DNA from: Fibrobacterota bacterium
GTDB taxonomy: Bacteria; Fibrobacterota; Chitinivibrionia; Chitinivibrionales; Chitinispirillaceae
Length of the DNA: 64,000 bases
Reading direction: 5' to 3'
NCBI GenBank assembly: GCA_023436145.1
Contig: JAEZKP010000010.1
Coordinates: 26,282-90,281 of the forward strand
The notes beneath the pieces were generated by a model. That model had not been told where the DNA came from, ran no database searches, and saw only the letters and a program-made list of their open reading frames with translations. The position numbers were made by a program, and so were the translations under genes. Positions 26,020 through 34,006 of the stretch are shown here, piece after piece (position 1 is the stretch's first letter; the number at the start of each line of letters is the position of its first letter).

Positions 26020-28212
26020 ATGGATTTATCTTTGAAGACAGGTGAGATAGTTTCGGTTCTCAAACGTGAAATCGAACAGTTCTCCTCTTACTCTCAGAGC
26101 TCGGATATCGGAGAGGTTATTCAAACCGGGGATGGAATTGCCAGAGTGTACGGCCTGCAATCGGTGATTTCAGGAGAACTTCTGCAGATCGATGTACCGG
26201 GTAAAGCTCCTGTGACCGGGATAGCACTTAATCTGGAAGAGGACAATGTAGGAGTAGTGCTTCTTGACGATGGTGCACATGTAAAAGAGGGAGACATTGT
26301 CCGGAGAACAGGTACAGTTGCCCGTGTACCCGCAGGTGAACAACTTCTGGGAAGAATCGTTGATCCGCTTGGTCGTCCACTGGATGATGGTCCGGCTATT
26401 AAGACCACAATTACCAGACCTGTTGAATGTAAAGCACCTGGCATCATAGACAGGCAGGATGTCTGTGAACCACTGTTTACCGGGATAAAGGCCATCGATG
26501 CACTGGTGCCAATCGGTAAAGGTCAGCGGGAACTGATAATAGGTGATCGCAGAACCGGAAAAACAGCTCTGGCTATAGATGCGATTATTAATCAGGGGAA
26601 GAATGTTTCAGAACCGGTTTACTGTTTTTATGTAGCAATTGGCCAGAAACGCTCTTCCATTGTCAGGGTAGTGGAAAAGTTGCGTCAGCATGATGCTCTG
26701 AAATATACCACGGTAGTATGTGCCACAGCCGGAGATCCTGCACCACTTCAGTACATTGCTCCATATGCAGCATGTGCCATGGCGGAATATTTCCGCGACA
26801 GCGGGCGACATGCGCTGATAATATATGATGATCTTACCAAACAGGCTCAAGCCTACCGTCAATTGTCTTTGTTATTAAGAAGACCGCCGGGACGTGAAGC
26901 CTATCCAGGGGATATTTTCTATCTGCACTCACGTTTACTTGAAAGAGCAGCAAAGCTTAGTGAGAAGCGTGGCGGGGGATCTCTTACTGCACTTCCTATC
27001 GTGGAAACACAGGCTGGAGACATTTCCGCTTACATCCCCACCAATGTCATATCAATAACTGATGGTCAGATATTCCTGGAATCGCACCTGTTTAATTCCG
27101 GTATACGGCCTGCCATAAATGCTGGAATTTCAGTATCACGGGTTGGTGGAGCGGCTCAAATAAAAGCTATGCGACAAACTGCCGGTTCTCTACGGCTTGA
27201 ACTTGCTCAGTTCCGTGAACTTGCCTCCTTCAGTCAGTTCTCAGCCGATCTGGATAAAGCTACCAAGGCGCAACTTGATCGCGGAGAGCGACTCACCGAA
27301 ATTCTTAAGCAAAAGCAGTATCAACCCATGGAGATAATGAATCAGGTGATGATTATTTACGCCGGCACCCATGGCTATTTTGACAAATACCCAGTCTCCA
27401 AGCTGGAAATCTATGAACGGCATCTTCATCTTTTCCTCAGGGAAAAATATGGTTCCTTCATGGATAAACTGAGAGAATCAGGACAGTTTACAGAAGAGCT
27501 GCATAAGGAGGCAAAATCGGTGCTGGATGATTTTGCCGGACTATTCGATCCGTCAATATCTATCGAGAGTCTGGAAGCTCAGTTTTCCAGCAGATATGCT
27601 CTGGCGATGGCTGATTCACCGGGACTAAGCCGCTCTGAGATGTTAAAATTTATCGAGAGAGCTACTGCTAAAGAATTATTGTCTCCATCTCTGGAAAAAG
27701 AAATTGGCGACATTCTTCAGCCCGAAGAGCAGGATATTACACTTAAAGACAGTTTCAATAGAATCGTTGAAGAATGTGTAATACTGGATATAGAGCAGCA
27801 ACTCAGCCTTGAAGAGGTGTTTAAACAAGCTGCAGACCAGCTTTCCGAAAAGGTGGAATTTGAGGCAGGTGAAATATTCAGCAGACTCATGGATCGCGAA
27901 AAAACCAGCTCAACTGCACTTACACCGGTGTTTGCAGTTCCTCATCTGGTGGTTCCTGGTGAACACAAATTTGCGCTGGTCGCAGTTCGCAGCAAACCTG
28001 GAATCTCTTTCAGTGTGAGTGCGCCAAAAATCCGGGCAACTTTCTTTCTGGCAGGAACAATAGATGAGCGTAACACTCATCTGCAGGCATTAGCTTCTAT
28101 TGCCCAGTCAGTAAACGATCATAACTTCCTTGATAGATGGTTGAAGGCACAAAACAGCAATGAATTACGCTCAATTATGCTGAAAACGCGGAGAAAAAGG
28201 GAAGCGGTGTAA
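26020..28212 (+). CDS. atpA: ATP synthase F1 subunit alpha fused to a PTS EIIA type-2 domain
   Basis: 730-aa protein; ordinary AtpA is about 505-515 aa. Residues 1-510 are a complete alpha subunit: Walker A GDRRTGKT (175-182), ALTALPIVETQAGDISAYIP, and the final helices ending KSVLDDFAGLF near 507. A helical linker (about 510-571) follows. Residues about 572-718 then match the EIIA fructose/Ntr family: REKTSSTALTPVFAVPHLVV with the phosphoacceptor-position His642, then KPGISFSVSAPKIRATFFLAG and a THLQALASIAQ helix. The reading frame is continuous, and atpG begins four bases after the stop, so this is a real operonic fusion. EIIA domains of this subtype are otherwise seen attached to ion transporters. 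ATG 26020 is chosen over GTG 25996 by fit to the family. No other PTS gene lies in the window. Confidence 0.93.
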   Translation: MDLSLKTGEIVSVLKREIEQFSSYSQSSDIGEVIQTGDGIARVYGLQSVISGELLQIDVPGKAPVTGIALNLEEDNVGVVLLDDGAHVKEGDIVRRTGTVARVPAGEQLLGRIVDPLGRPLDDGPAIKTTITRPVECKAPGIIDRQDVCEPLFTGIKAIDALVPIGKGQRELIIGDRRTGKTALAIDAIINQGKNVSEPVYCFYVAIGQKRSSIVRVVEKLRQHDALKYTTVVCATAGDPAPLQYIAPYAACAMAEYFRDSGRHALIIYDDLTKQAQAYRQLSLLLRRPPGREAYPGDIFYLHSRLLERAAKLSEKRGGGSLTALPIVETQAGDISAYIPTNVISITDGQIFLESHLFNSGIRPAINAGISVSRVGGAAQIKAMRQTAGSLRLELAQFRELASFSQFSADLDKATKAQLDRGERLTEILKQKQYQPMEIMNQVMIIYAGTHGYFDKYPVSKLEIYERHLHLFLREKYGSFMDKLRESGQFTEELHKEAKSVLDDFAGLFDPSISIESLEAQFSSRYALAMADSPGLSRSEMLKFIERATAKELLSPSLEKEIGDILQPEEQDITLKDSFNRIVEECVILDIEQQLSLEEVFKQAADQLSEKVEFEAGEIFSRLMDREKTSSTALTPVFAVPHLVVPGEHKFALVAVRSKPGISFSVSAPKIRATFFLAGTIDERNTHLQALASIAQSVNDHNFLDRWLKAQNSNELRSIMLKTRRKREAV

Positions 28213-28216
28213 GAAT

Positions 28217-29077
28217 ATGCAGGGAATCAGAGAATTTAACAAAAAGATTACCAGTCTCAAGAATACCAGGAAGATCACCAGTTCCATGAAGATGATCTCT
28301 TCGGTAAAGCTTCAGCGATTCTCAAAGCTGCGGCAGACTACAGCCCCGTTCTGGGAAACCGCTCAAGCATCACTCGAGCGAATCTGTTGCTTTGCAGGAG
28401 ATTCCCATGTACTTTGCAACGGATATCCGCAAGGAAAAAAAACACATGTGCTTCTATTCTCCAGCGACAGAGGTCTGTGCGGAAGGTTCAATACAAACGC
28501 GATAAGGAAGGCTTTACAGCTTTTCGATGAAATAACTGAAAAGGGAAATGAGTGTACATTCAGTTTTGCCGGTGGTAAGGGATTTACCTTTTTTAAAAGA
28601 CGGAAACTGCCCACCGGAAAAGTTTATGAAGGGAGCGGGACTCCCGCTTACAACCTGGCATCCGCAATTGCAGACGATCTTTTTGATAAATATATGAAAG
28701 GTGAAGCCCAGCAGATCTGGATAGTATATACCCGTAAAGCTGCAGGGATGACTGAAGAACCATGTTCAGAACTTCTGCTGCCCTTTAATTTCAGTCAGCA
28801 TTCATCTCCGGGAACTCCAAATGTACTTCTTGAGGAGGACAGTACCGAATTACTGGTTAAATATGCATTGATGGCCATAAGAGCAAAAATTTACAAAGCG
28901 CATCTGGAATCGACTGTCAGCGAACATGCTGCCCGGATGAGTGCTATGGATACCGCCACCACAAACTGCGATCAGATGATCCAACGCTATATCAAACTGC
29001 GCAACCGCGCACGACAAACTGCAATCACTACAGAACTCAGCGAAATCGTATCAGGAAAAGAAGCAATTGACAACTAA
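28217..29077 (+). CDS. atpG: ATP synthase F1 subunit gamma
   Basis: Central rotor shaft, 286 aa. The N-terminal coiled coil (REFNKKITSLKNTRKITSSMKMISSVKL), the SSDRGLCGRFN segment and the C-terminal helix (SEHAARMSAMDTATTNCDQM, then RNRARQTAITTELSEIVSGKEA) are all present. There is no extra redox or inhibitory insertion of the chloroplast type. It starts four bases after atpA and ends ten bases before the atpD start. Confidence 0.95.
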   Translation: MQGIREFNKKITSLKNTRKITSSMKMISSVKLQRFSKLRQTTAPFWETAQASLERICCFAGDSHVLCNGYPQGKKTHVLLFSSDRGLCGRFNTNAIRKALQLFDEITEKGNECTFSFAGGKGFTFFKRRKLPTGKVYEGSGTPAYNLASAIADDLFDKYMKGEAQQIWIVYTRKAAGMTEEPCSELLLPFNFSQHSSPGTPNVLLEEDSTELLVKYALMAIRAKIYKAHLESTVSEHAARMSAMDTATTNCDQMIQRYIKLRNRARQTAITTELSEIVSGKEAIDN

Positions 29078-29087
29078 TGGAGTTAAT

Positions 29088-30518
29088 ATGAATACAGCCG
29101 CAAAACAGATTCAGAGTACCGGAAAAATTATACAGGTGGTAGGTGCTGTGGTGGATGTTTCTTTCGAGGAAGGTGATCTGCCTGAAATAAATACTGCACT
29201 TGAAGTAAAACTGGAGACACCTGAGAACAGCGATGCTCAAACTCTGGTACTGGAAACAGCCCAGCATCTGGGTGAACGGGTCGTAAGGACAATTGCTATG
29301 GACAGTACTGATGGTCTGGCCAGAGGAATGCAGGTAATTAACACCGGGGAGATGATCAAGGTTCCGGTTGGCTCTGAAGTGCTGGGGAGAATCATAAATG
29401 TCATTGGTAAACCGGTAGATGGTGGTGGCGAGCTGAATTCCGCAAAGCATTACCCCATTCACCGTGCCGCTCCTTCTTTTGCCGATCAGAGCACAAAAAA
29501 TGAGATACTGGTGACCGGTATCAAAGTAATCGATCTGCTGGAACCTTATGTCAAAGGAGGCAAAATCGGTCTTTTTGGCGGTGCCGGAGTGGGAAAAACC
29601 GTTCTGATAATGGAGTTGATTAATAATATTGCAAAAGCATATCAGGGTTATTCGGTGTTTGCCGGTATAGGTGAAAGAACCAGAGAAGGTACACAGCTCT
29701 GGGGAGAAATGAAAGAGTCCGGAGTGCTTGACCGCACGGCTCTTGTTTATGGACAGATGAACGAACCACCGGGAGCGCGCGCCAGGGTAGGACTGTCTGC
29801 CTTAAGTATTGCCGAGTATTTCCGGGACGAAGAACGTCGTGATGTGCTTCTTTTTATAGATAACATGTTTCGCTTTGTTCAGGCTGGTTCGGAGGTATCA
29901 GCTTTACTGGGTCGAATTCCTTCTGCAGTAGGATATCAACCGACGCTTTCTACTGACATAGGAGAATTACAGGAAAGAATCACTTCCACCAGAAACGGCT
30001 CGGTCACCTCGGTGCAGGCTATTTATGTTCCTGCAGATGACTACACTGATCCTGCACCTGCTACCACATTTACCCATCTGGATGCCACTACCAATTTAAG
30101 CCGTGCTATTCAGGAAATAGGCATTTATCCGGCAGTTGATCCACTGGAATCCTCTTCTGCCATTCTTACTCCGGATATTATCGGGCAGGACCATTATCGT
30201 ACAGCCCGAAGAGTACAGGAATTACTTCAGCTCTACCGTAATCTTCAGGATATCATCGCAATACTGGGAATGGATGAGTTATCGGAAGAAGACAGAAAAG
30301 CGGTTGAACGGGCACGTAAAGTCCAGAAATTTCTCAGCCAGCCATTCACGGTGGCAGAACATTTCACCGGAATGAAAGGGAAATTTGTACCTCTGGAGGA
30401 CACAATACGTTCTTTTGCAGAAATTCTTGATGGTAAACACGATGACCTTCCGGAACAGGCCTTTTATATGGTTGGAACAATCGAAGATGCTCGTGAAAAA
30501 GCCAAACAGCTGAGGTAA
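29088..30518 (+). CDS. atpD: ATP synthase F1 subunit beta
   Basis: Catalytic subunit, 476 aa. Walker A is GGAGVGKTV, Walker B DVLLFIDNMFRF; GERTREG and the ALLGRIPSAVGYQPTL segment are intact. ATG 29088 has GGAG five bases upstream; the frame is open from 29067 but the extra residues do not fit the family. There is no fusion on this subunit. It lies two bases before atpC. Confidence 0.97.
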   Translation: MNTAAKQIQSTGKIIQVVGAVVDVSFEEGDLPEINTALEVKLETPENSDAQTLVLETAQHLGERVVRTIAMDSTDGLARGMQVINTGEMIKVPVGSEVLGRIINVIGKPVDGGGELNSAKHYPIHRAAPSFADQSTKNEILVTGIKVIDLLEPYVKGGKIGLFGGAGVGKTVLIMELINNIAKAYQGYSVFAGIGERTREGTQLWGEMKESGVLDRTALVYGQMNEPPGARARVGLSALSIAEYFRDEERRDVLLFIDNMFRFVQAGSEVSALLGRIPSAVGYQPTLSTDIGELQERITSTRNGSVTSVQAIYVPADDYTDPAPATTFTHLDATTNLSRAIQEIGIYPAVDPLESSSAILTPDIIGQDHYRTARRVQELLQLYRNLQDIIAILGMDELSEEDRKAVERARKVQKFLSQPFTVAEHFTGMKGKFVPLEDTIRSFAEILDGKHDDLPEQAFYMVGTIEDAREKAKQLR

Positions 30519-30520
30519 AT

Positions 30521-30784
30521 ATGGAAACCTTCCCCTTTAGATTAGTTACTCCCGAAGGTGTAATGTTTGACACTCCCATCTGGCAGATTTCTGCCTGTAA
30601 TTCTTTGGGCTGGTTCGCTATTCGTGCACACCATGCCGAATTTTGCACATCTTTGAAATCCGGAACACTGGAACTGGCTATTTCTCCTCAAAATCGCCAA
30701 CAAGTTCAAATAGGTTCCGGTTTTCTGGAGTTCAGACCGGATCGCGGCTGCACTGTGATATGTGAGAAAAATCCAGACAGTTAG
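30521..30784 (+). CDS. atpC: ATP synthase F1 subunit epsilon, short form
   Basis: 87-aa epsilon consisting only of the N-terminal beta-sandwich (FRLVTPEGVMFDTPIWQIS, LGWFAIRAHHAEF). The usual C-terminal helical pair, which in many bacteria extends to block rotation, is absent: the stop follows the sandwich directly (VICEKNPDS). Short epsilon subunits are known in Bacteroidota and Chlorobiota. It is the last gene of the operon. With no epsilon C-terminal domain, this ATP synthase lacks one standard brake, which is relevant to the EIIA domain on alpha. Confidence 0.9.
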   Translation: METFPFRLVTPEGVMFDTPIWQISACNSLGWFAIRAHHAEFCTSLKSGTLELAISPQNRQQVQIGSGFLEFRPDRGCTVICEKNPDS

Positions 30785-30805
30785 AAATCAAACTGTCAAC
30801 TCTCC

Positions 30806-30831
30806 GGCAGGAAACCCTTCGACTTCCTGCC
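30806..30831 (+). terminator. Possible terminator of the atp operon
   Basis: GGCAGGAA (30806-30813), ten-base loop, TTCCTGCC (30824-30831). The stem is perfect over 8 bp and lies 22 bases after the atpC stop. No T-tract follows, so efficiency is uncertain. Confidence 0.45.
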
Positions 30832-31037
30832 AGCATCTCCCGATTTACCAATAGAATAATAGTTCCGCTTTCATGTATGCCTGATGGGTGGTCAACAAAT
30901 AATTTGAACCACAAACATCGCACTGGCGACGAAAAGATTCATCATGTTATATTTCTGATTCATATTTTTATCAAATAATCATCGATTTATCAGAACTCCT
31001 GAATGCGAACAGCAGATCAACTGAGCGGGGGCAATAC

Positions 31038-32720
31038 TTGAGAAGAACCAGAATATTCTTGCAGATTTTCTTTGTGACAGTTTTTGTGGGGGCTTTTTTT
31101 TATCTGAATACAAACCCCCGTGCTTACTCTTTTGACAGTGAGTTTTTTCTTCGTTTCAATCCATTTACCGGTTTAATCACCATGCTGGCATCCAGGTCAA
31201 TAATTATGCCGCTGGCAATATTCACGGTGATTTTTTTGGTAGCGACTCTTCTTTTTGGCAGGTTTTTCTGTGGCTTTATGTGTCCGTTAGGAGCGCTGAT
31301 AGATTTTTTTGATCGGCACCTTTTTGCGGGCATGCGCTCAAATAAGCGCCGCCCACAGTTGTTTATTCAGCGTCTCAAGTATGTACTATTAACTATTGTT
31401 TCAGTACTTTCCATCTTTGGAGTGGTTTTCCCCATTTTTATAGATCCATTATCGCTTACCACCCGTTTTCTGACTCTATTAATCCATCCATTGATAAACA
31501 TTCTGGGCGTTGATTTTCTTAAGTTCACCAGCATCTTTTCTTCATCATGGAGCAATCATATCTATAGTTTATACCCGATCAGGGTACCATTATATTACGG
31601 TACGATTCTGACGCTGACACTGGCAGCAATGGTTTTTGCCGGCTGTTTCTGGGATAAACGGTTCTGGTGTCAATACATCTGCCCCACCGGGGCGTTTCTG
31701 GGAGTTCTAAGCAGGTTTTCCCTGTTCAGAAGAAAAACCAGCGAATCAGGCTGTAACAGTTGTCAAAGATGTGTAAAATCCTGTCCTGTACATGCTATCA
31801 ATGAGAAGGATGTCAGCAGGACCAGGGTTTCAGAATGTATCGAATGCGGAATATGCGTCCAGTTGAAGGACAGTTGTAGCAGATTTTTATTATCTATACC
31901 GGAGCCCCAAAAAAGCCTGAACCCGGATCTTCACAGACGACATCTGTTGTCAGGAGTAGCCGGTGGTTTACTCATGCTTCCAGTTTTCAGAGCCGCCGGA
32001 AGCAGCAAAAATGATAATCACGGTAAACTGATCCGTCCACCAGGTACAATTCCTGAAGAGCAGTTTATAGCCCGATGCCTTGCCTGCGGAGAGTGCATGA
32101 AGGTCTGCCCTACCAATACACTTCAGCCGTGCATGTTCACCGATGGCTTTTCACGTCTTTACACTCCCAAGGTAGTTCCGCGAATTGCCGGCTGTGAAGA
32201 AAAATGTAACCTGTGCGGCAATGTCTGTCCTACCGGAGCTATACGTAAACTGCCTCTTGAAGAGAAACAGTTTGTAAAGATCGGTACAGCTGTTCTGGAT
32301 CGTCATAGATGTCTGGCATGGTCACAAAATAAAGAATGTCTGGTATGTGATGAAGTTTGTCCTTACAACGCCATAGAAGCACGTGTGGTAGATACGGTGA
32401 AAGGCCGCTTTAAAGTTCCTGTGGTAAATGAAGATCTATGTCTTGGTTGTGGAATGTGTGAACAGCATTGCCCCATCTTCGATATCGCAGCGATTGCTGT
32501 ATATAAGTTCGGCGAGAACCGTCGTTTAGATGGAGAATACACTACTAAATGGCAGAAAGAGAAGATCCTTGAACGGCGCAAAGCCTCCGACAGTGTTCAT
32601 TTGGGCAAATCCATAGATCCAATGGATGAGGGAGAAAATCAAAACAGCAGCTCCAGCGGATTTTCAGATTCTTACGAATCTGGTGAAGGCAGCTCTGGGT
32701 TTTCTGATGGTTTCGAATAG
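31038..32720 (+). CDS. Membrane polyferredoxin (NapH/NapG-like fusion)
   Basis: 560-aa electron-transfer protein. The first 240 residues hold about five membrane helices and two NapH-type motifs, FCGFMCPLGALIDFFDR and WCQYICPTGAFLG. A 4Fe-4S segment follows (CNSCQRCVKSCP, CIECGICV). In mid-protein, HRRHLLSGVAGGLLMLP looks like an internal Tat-type anchor. After it come four more Cys clusters (CLACGECMKVCP, CNLCGNVCP, CLVCDEVCP, CLGCGMCEQHCP), as in NapG-type periplasmic ferredoxins. The tail is a Ser/Gly-rich repeat (SSGFSDSYESGEGSSGFSDG). The TTG start at 31038 has GGGGG seven bases upstream. The probable partner is the DUF362 gene that follows; the electron donor and acceptor are unknown. 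Confidence 0.85.
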   Translation: MRRTRIFLQIFFVTVFVGAFFYLNTNPRAYSFDSEFFLRFNPFTGLITMLASRSIIMPLAIFTVIFLVATLLFGRFFCGFMCPLGALIDFFDRHLFAGMRSNKRRPQLFIQRLKYVLLTIVSVLSIFGVVFPIFIDPLSLTTRFLTLLIHPLINILGVDFLKFTSIFSSSWSNHIYSLYPIRVPLYYGTILTLTLAAMVFAGCFWDKRFWCQYICPTGAFLGVLSRFSLFRRKTSESGCNSCQRCVKSCPVHAINEKDVSRTRVSECIECGICVQLKDSCSRFLLSIPEPQKSLNPDLHRRHLLSGVAGGLLMLPVFRAAGSSKNDNHGKLIRPPGTIPEEQFIARCLACGECMKVCPTNTLQPCMFTDGFSRLYTPKVVPRIAGCEEKCNLCGNVCPTGAIRKLPLEEKQFVKIGTAVLDRHRCLAWSQNKECLVCDEVCPYNAIEARVVDTVKGRFKVPVVNEDLCLGCGMCEQHCPIFDIAAIAVYKFGENRRLDGEYTTKWQKEKILERRKASDSVHLGKSIDPMDEGENQNSSSSGFSDSYESGEGSSGFSDGFE

Positions 32721-32756
32721 TTACACTGTTAGAATGGAGTAATTATGCTCCGGTAC

Positions 32757-32786
32757 AAGATGATGTAAAAAAACAATCATCATTTT
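32757..32786 (+). terminator. Possible terminator after the polyferredoxin gene
   Basis: AAGATGATG (32757-32765), 12-base loop, CATCATTTT (32778-32786), with the T-tract continuing one further base. One pair is G-U. It lies 36 bases after the stop and upstream of the DUF362 gene, so it may only partly separate the two. Confidence 0.4.
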
Positions 32787-32890
32787 TGTAGGATAAATTA
32801 TAATGTGTTTTTCCTTATTACCGGAATTGGCCGGTTTAGATTTATGAACATTATGTGAAATTATGATAACTAATGGTGCCAGGAGGAATA

Positions 32891-33799
32891 ATGGCTATTT
32901 CCAGACGTGAATTCATAGAAGCTGCTGCCGGTACTACCCTATTGGCTGCAGGAAGTAGTTTTGCCCAGCAGGAAAGTACCGGATCGAAAAGTGAAGTATA
33001 CGTGGGAAAAGGAACTGCCGCTCAGATGCTTCCAAAGATACTGGAAAAAATGGGTGGTCTCTCCAGGTTTGTTAAACCGGGTAGCAGGGTTCTGATAAAA
33101 CCCAATATGAGCTTTGCTAATCCTCCTGACTGGGGAACCGGTACCAGTCCTGAAGCGGTTTATACAATGACAAAGCTATGTCTGGAAGCTGGTGCAAAGA
33201 GGGTTATTGTTTGTGATAATACCATCAGAGAACCTGAACACTGTAAAGAAAAAACCGGTATAGCTGCAGCCATTAAGGATCTTAAAGGTGCTGTACTTTT
33301 TATTCCGAAACAGGACAGCATGTTTATCAGAAAAAATGACTCCAAGGCAAAAGAGCTTAGAGAAGTTGATGTGGTTAAAGAAGTGTATCAGGTCGATACC
33401 TTTATTTCACTTCCTTGCGCTAAATCACACAGTGCGGGTGGAGTTTCTTTAAATATTAAAGGATTGATGGGACTGGTGAAAGAGCGCGGTACATTTCATC
33501 GTGAGATGGAGATGCATACTGCAATTGCCGAGCAACTATATTACATGAAACCACATTTGTGCATTGTTGACGGGACACGTGCATTGCTTGATAATGGTCC
33601 TGCAGGGCCGGGTAAGGTTATAGAATTAAACACATTTGTGGCAGGAACCGATCCGGTAGCAGTAGATAGTTATGCAGTTTCTCTTGCTTCCTGGTACGGA
33701 AAGACCTTTGATGGTAAACAGGTTAAGCACTTGAAATTAGCGGGAGAGTTAGGATTTGGGAATGTGGAATCATCTATGATTTCTGAAGTTACAGTTTAG
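32891..33799 (+). CDS. Tat-signal DUF362 protein
   Basis: 302-aa protein starting at ATG 32891, with AGGAGG five bases upstream; an upstream frame extension to 32873 is not used. A twin-Arg signal (SRREFIEAAAGTTLLAAGSSFAQQ) leads into a DUF362 domain: VLIKPNMSFANPP, VIVCDNTIREPEHC, DTFISLPCAKSHSAGGVSLNIKGLMGLV and an AGTDPVAVDSYAV end segment. DUF362 proteins often sit beside, or are fused to, ferredoxin modules, as here with the polyferredoxin. The function is not established. It lacks the FlgD-like tail found on the two DUF362 paralogues further on. Confidence 0.88.
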   Translation: MAISRREFIEAAAGTTLLAAGSSFAQQESTGSKSEVYVGKGTAAQMLPKILEKMGGLSRFVKPGSRVLIKPNMSFANPPDWGTGTSPEAVYTMTKLCLEAGAKRVIVCDNTIREPEHCKEKTGIAAAIKDLKGAVLFIPKQDSMFIRKNDSKAKELREVDVVKEVYQVDTFISLPCAKSHSAGGVSLNIKGLMGLVKERGTFHREMEMHTAIAEQLYYMKPHLCIVDGTRALLDNGPAGPGKVIELNTFVAGTDPVAVDSYAVSLASWYGKTFDGKQVKHLKLAGELGFGNVESSMISEVTV

Positions 33800-33811
33800 A
33801 AAACGGAGAGC

Positions 33812-33845
33812 AATGCATTCTCAAGAAACACCTTGAGAATGCATT
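33812..33845 (+). terminator. Strong hairpin after DUF362 gene
   Basis: AATGCATTCTCAAG (33812-33825), loop AAACAC, CTTGAGAATGCATT (33832-33845): a perfect 14-bp stem just after the DUF362 stop. No long T-run follows. It separates this gene from the cassette starting at 34007. Confidence 0.6.
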
Positions 33846-34006
33846 CCGGTTTCAGATATTTTCATCATATTTTCTCCTCTGTATACTTTAGAAAACTTCC
33901 AGATTCTGTTTTTGTACGACTGTTCATGTGCAGAAGAAAATTGATCCATCTTGCTGGAGGCGTAACAGCCTGAGCCGTTTTGTGAAGCGCTTAATCATTC
34001 TTTTTC

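Noticed and set aside
28217..30784. Further fusions or unusual inserts in atpG and atpD
   Set aside because: Both have normal length and intact motifs; only atpA and atpC are unusual.
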